Position numbers and translations under genes: made by a program. Positions 62,103-64,000 of a stretch of 64,000 bases of DNA are shown here, piece by piece. The notes beneath the pieces were generated by a model. That model was not told the origin of the DNA, made no database searches, and saw only the letters and a list, made by a program, of their open reading frames with translations. The DNA lies in assembly GCF_003259365.1 (NCBI RefSeq), contig NZ_QLLY01000003.1, forward strand, positions 1-64,000. The letters are read 5' to 3'. How positions within the stretch are numbered: the stretch's first letter is position 1; each line of letters opens with the position of its first letter. This DNA is from Streptomyces sp. PsTaAH-137 (GTDB lineage Bacteria; Actinomycetota; Actinomycetes; Streptomycetales; Streptomycetaceae).

Positions 62103-62471
62103 TCAGTCGTCCTCGCCGGCCTCGGCGAAGGTGAAGTAGGACGCGGTGCCGGTCAGGTCGAACAGCCGCCGCACCACCGGCTGGAGCGGTCCGCGCAGAA
62201 TCAAGTGGCCGTCCGTGCGGCGCAGTTGACGCTGGGCGTGCAGCAGGGCGTTGAGGAGGGCCGAGTCGGCCCACGTGAGCTCTCTGAGGTCGACGATCGT
62301 GACGCGATCGACGTCGCTCAGCTGAACGGTGAGGGCGGCGTCGTCCCATTCGAGCCTGCCGCCGACCACGATCGTGACCGTGTCACCGTCATCGGTCCGC
62401 GTGACCACGGCGGCGTGCCGCTCGTCGGACGGGGAGTGCTGGTGCTGGTGGGGGTGGGGGGTTGCTGTCAT
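62103..62471 (-). CDS. STAS-domain anti-sigma-factor antagonist-like protein
   Basis: The 122-residue protein has a His/Gln-rich N-terminal tail (TATPHPHQHQHSP) and a STAS domain. The segment LTWADSALLNALLHAQRQLR is the STAS phosphorylation region, with a Ser after Asp, and RLEWDDAALTVQLSDVDRVT precedes it. STAS proteins are anti-anti-sigma factors switched by phosphorylation of that Ser by RsbW-like kinases. A divergent RsbW-like gene starts 125 bp away, so the two may be partners, although the ATPase is degenerate. Confidence 0.88.
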   Translation of the reverse strand: MTATPHPHQHQHSPSDERHAAVVTRTDDGDTVTIVVGGRLEWDDAALTVQLSDVDRVTIVDLRELTWADSALLNALLHAQRQLRRTDGHLILRGPLQPVVRRLFDLTGTASYFTFAEAGEDD

Positions 62472-62596
62472 CGCTGTCTTCCTGGCGCGCCGACGCGCGT
62501 ATCACTCGTTCGAGTGGACGGGATCCGTGACCGGGCTCGGGGAGCACTTCAAGGGCAGCAGGAAAGTACGAGGATCGGATGAGCGCGGAGGTTCGC

Positions 62597-62977
62597 ATGG
62601 GCTTGCGGCACGGCATCGACGAAGTGCACGGCGTTCCCGACAGCCCTCGCGAGGCCCGGCACGCGGTCGGCGCACTCATGCGCGAGCCGGCCGGTCCGTA
62701 TTCGAGCGAAGCCCACACGGACGCGGCCATGGCCGTCGGCGAACTCGTCGCGCACGCCTTGCAGCACACGCCCGGCATCAGCCGGTTCGCGGCGTTCGCG
62801 CACGACGGCCTGCTGGATCTGACCATCGACTACCGGGACGGTCCACCGGCCGACTTCCAGCACGGCGGCGCCGCCACGCTCCGGTGGACGGTCGTGAGCG
62901 CCCTTGCCGCGTCCGTCACCTTCACGCGCCCTCACGGCAGGGGGCACCGCGTCCGAGTTCTGCTGCACCTGCGCTGA
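62597..62977 (+). CDS. Degenerate RsbW-like ATPase (HATPase_c) protein
   Basis: I chose the ATG at 62597 because GGAGG lies 5 nt upstream; the earlier ATG at 62579 has a weak site. The 126-residue protein follows the RsbW/SpoIIAB layout: AHTDAAMAVGELVAHALQHT is the N-box region, LLDLTIDYRDGPPADF the next strand and box, and ALAASVTFTRPHGRGHRVRV the C-terminal strands. The normal Asn of the ELVxNA motif is His (ELVAHA), and the G1 box DxGxG is missing, so it probably lacks kinase activity. It could still bind a STAS or sigma partner. Confidence 0.75.
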   Translation: MGLRHGIDEVHGVPDSPREARHAVGALMREPAGPYSSEAHTDAAMAVGELVAHALQHTPGISRFAAFAHDGLLDLTIDYRDGPPADFQHGGAATLRWTVVSALAASVTFTRPHGRGHRVRVLLHLR

Positions 62978-63092
62978 AACCACCCTGCTCGTCCGTCTCG
63001 CGTACACCGTCCCGAAGTCCTCTACCCCCACAAACACGAGTCACTGTCCCTCTTTCGGGGGATTAGGAAGATCAGTCGACCGGCGGAAAGGG

Positions 63093-63127
63093 CGAGGCCC
63101 GACGAGCGCGGAGCTCGTCGGGCCTCG
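63093..63127. terminator. Strong hairpin terminator
   Basis: CGAGGCCCGACGAGC (63093-63107) and GCTCGTCGGGCCTCG (63113-63127) are a perfect 15-bp stem with a 5-nt loop, between the convergent RsbW-like gene and the secreted beta-helix gene. Confidence 0.85.
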
Positions 63128-63152
63128 TTCAGCGGTCGGGGTGCGGGTGCTG

Positions 63153-64000
63153 TCACCAGGTCCCGGGGGCGGGCGGAGCGACGACGGCGGGACGGTCGTC
63201 GCACGTGATGGTGTTGGGGAGTTCCCAGGGGGCGAGCCAGGGGCCGGTGGTGCCGCCGCCGTCGTTGCCTCCGAGGTCCTTGACGGTGAACTCCGATCCG
63301 GTGGCGGGGAAGTTGAAGGAACCGCAGTTGTTGATGCCGACGGCGCCGACGTTGCGGGCGTCGACGTTCTCGAAGGAGGCCGAACCGGCCGCGCGGGCGC
63401 TGAGCACCGAGGTGCCGGTGCCGTCCACGCGGATGTCCTTGAAGTGGACGCCCTCGATCTTGTACTTGTCCTTCACCGGGAAATCGGAGACGAACATGGC
63501 CGCGTTGTAGGTGTTGTCCAGGAAGTGGTCGCCGGTGACCCGGATGTCCGCGTCGATGTCCTTCTCCAGCGCGTAGAACCAGATGGCGCCGAGACCGATC
63601 CGCCAGTTCAGCTCGAACGTGCCCGCGCGCACGGTGGTGTTGTCCGTGATGTCGAGCCGGCCGCCGAACGGTTCGGCGCCGAAGCGGGAGCCGACCTGGA
63701 TGGCGCTGCCTTCCCTGACCGGGTCGGCGACGAGGTTGCCGGTGACGGTGTTGTCCGTGCCGCCGTAGATCGCGATGCCGTTGGCGAGGACCGGGGTCTG
63801 GACGGTGTTGCGGGCGAAGGTGTTGCGCGCGTTGCCGGTCTTCTCGGACCACATGGCGAGCCCGTCGTCGCCCGTGTTGCGCACGAAGTTGTCCGACACC
63901 GTCGAATCGGTCACTCCCGTATGGAAGTTGAGGCCGTCGGCGATCTGGTCGGCGATGACGTTGCCGGTGACGCGCAGCCCGCGCATCGGGCCGTCGAACC
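63153..64000 (-). CDS. Secreted parallel beta-helix glycosidase-like protein, C-terminal part (5' end outside window)
   Basis: The frame is open to the right edge, so only the last 282 or so residues are seen. The repeated Asn-rich rungs (NTGDDGLAMWSEKTGNARNT, NGIAIYGGTDNTVTGNLVAD, GINNCGSFNFPATGSEF) are those of right-handed beta-helix proteins, and the pattern DGLNFHTGVTDS ... DDGLAMWSE is reminiscent of the GH87 mycodextranase/alpha-1,3-glucanase group. The end is Pro-rich and there is no membrane anchor. The enzyme would act on an extracellular glucan. The family assignment is tentative because the catalytic N-terminal part is missing. Confidence 0.65.
   Translation of the reverse strand, partial: FDGPMRGLRVTGNVIADQIADGLNFHTGVTDSTVSDNFVRNTGDDGLAMWSEKTGNARNTFARNTVQTPVLANGIAIYGGTDNTVTGNLVADPVREGSAIQVGSRFGAEPFGGRLDITDNTTVRAGTFELNWRIGLGAIWFYALEKDIDADIRVTGDHFLDNTYNAAMFVSDFPVKDKYKIEGVHFKDIRVDGTGTSVLSARAAGSASFENVDARNVGAVGINNCGSFNFPATGSEFTVKDLGGNDGGGTTGPWLAPWELPNTITCDDRPAVVAPPAPGTW

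Overview
The window is very GC-rich (about 70%), has actinobacterial GTG/ATG starts behind GGAGG-type ribosome sites, and carries Streptomyces-type families throughout (DUF4331 protein, DrrAB-type ABC exporter with MbtH, SpoIIE phosphatase, tyrosine integrase, Streptomyces-type IS5 transposase, bL37, PadR, sulfatase). It looks like a Streptomyces chromosome segment, probably from an accessory part because decayed genes and mobile-element scars are concentrated between 17 and 37 kb. I see no tRNA, rRNA or CRISPR array.

Layout. 1-3.9 kb: the 3' end of a DUF4331 gene, a TPR protein and a His-rich NicO/RcnA-type metal permease (+), then a small His/Gly-rich secreted protein (-). 4-16.7 kb: a leftward biosynthetic operon made of one three-module NRPS (C-A-T x3 plus TE, 3498 aa), MbtH, an ABC ATPase and an ABC-2 permease. 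The last three genes overlap by 4 nt. The three adenylation pockets read almost identically. A small Cys-repeat secreted protein is encoded divergently. 17.3-20.5 kb: a decay zone with a fragment copy of the metal permease, a broken CoiA-like nuclease gene and a broken integrase. 20.5-22.1 kb: a small HTH-like protein and a GAF-SpoIIE phosphatase. 22.3-25.0 kb: a Tn3 transposase scar and a 1.87-kb IS5-type element carrying passenger genes, inserted in a gene that can be rejoined in frame. 25.1-32.8 kb: several unrecognised genes, iteron-like repeats, orphan 3' ends of a RumA-type methyltransferase and a CorA transporter, a two-gene operon of unrecognised proteins, an IS5 remnant and a possible c-di-GMP-like leader. 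32.9-36.2 kb: a Stealth-type phosphotransferase and a secreted PLD-like protein.

36.8-57.9 kb: after the tiny bL37 gene comes a type VII (ESX/Ess)-like locus of at least eight genes in three operons: ECF sigma / membrane protein / EccC-type FtsK ATPase; a 3064-aa giant with an Esx-like N-terminus / a beta-helix-AAA+ fusion / an anchored ricin-type lectin; and an acidic-tailed helical protein / two Esx-size proteins without a WXG motif. No EccB, EccD, EccE or mycosin gene is visible. The two divergent operons share a nearly perfect 29-bp inverted repeat whose arms each contain a GAAC-N17-CGT pattern facing outward, as expected for ECF promoters. The cluster's own sigma factor could therefore drive it. 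This locus is the best candidate for a poorly described system.

58.2-64 kb: a PadR / sulfatase / MFS operon with 4-nt overlaps and repeated operator-like sequences, a STAS protein divergent from a degenerate RsbW-like ATPase, and the 3' end of a secreted parallel beta-helix glycosidase-like gene. All assignments come from reading the sequence by eye. No database search was possible.
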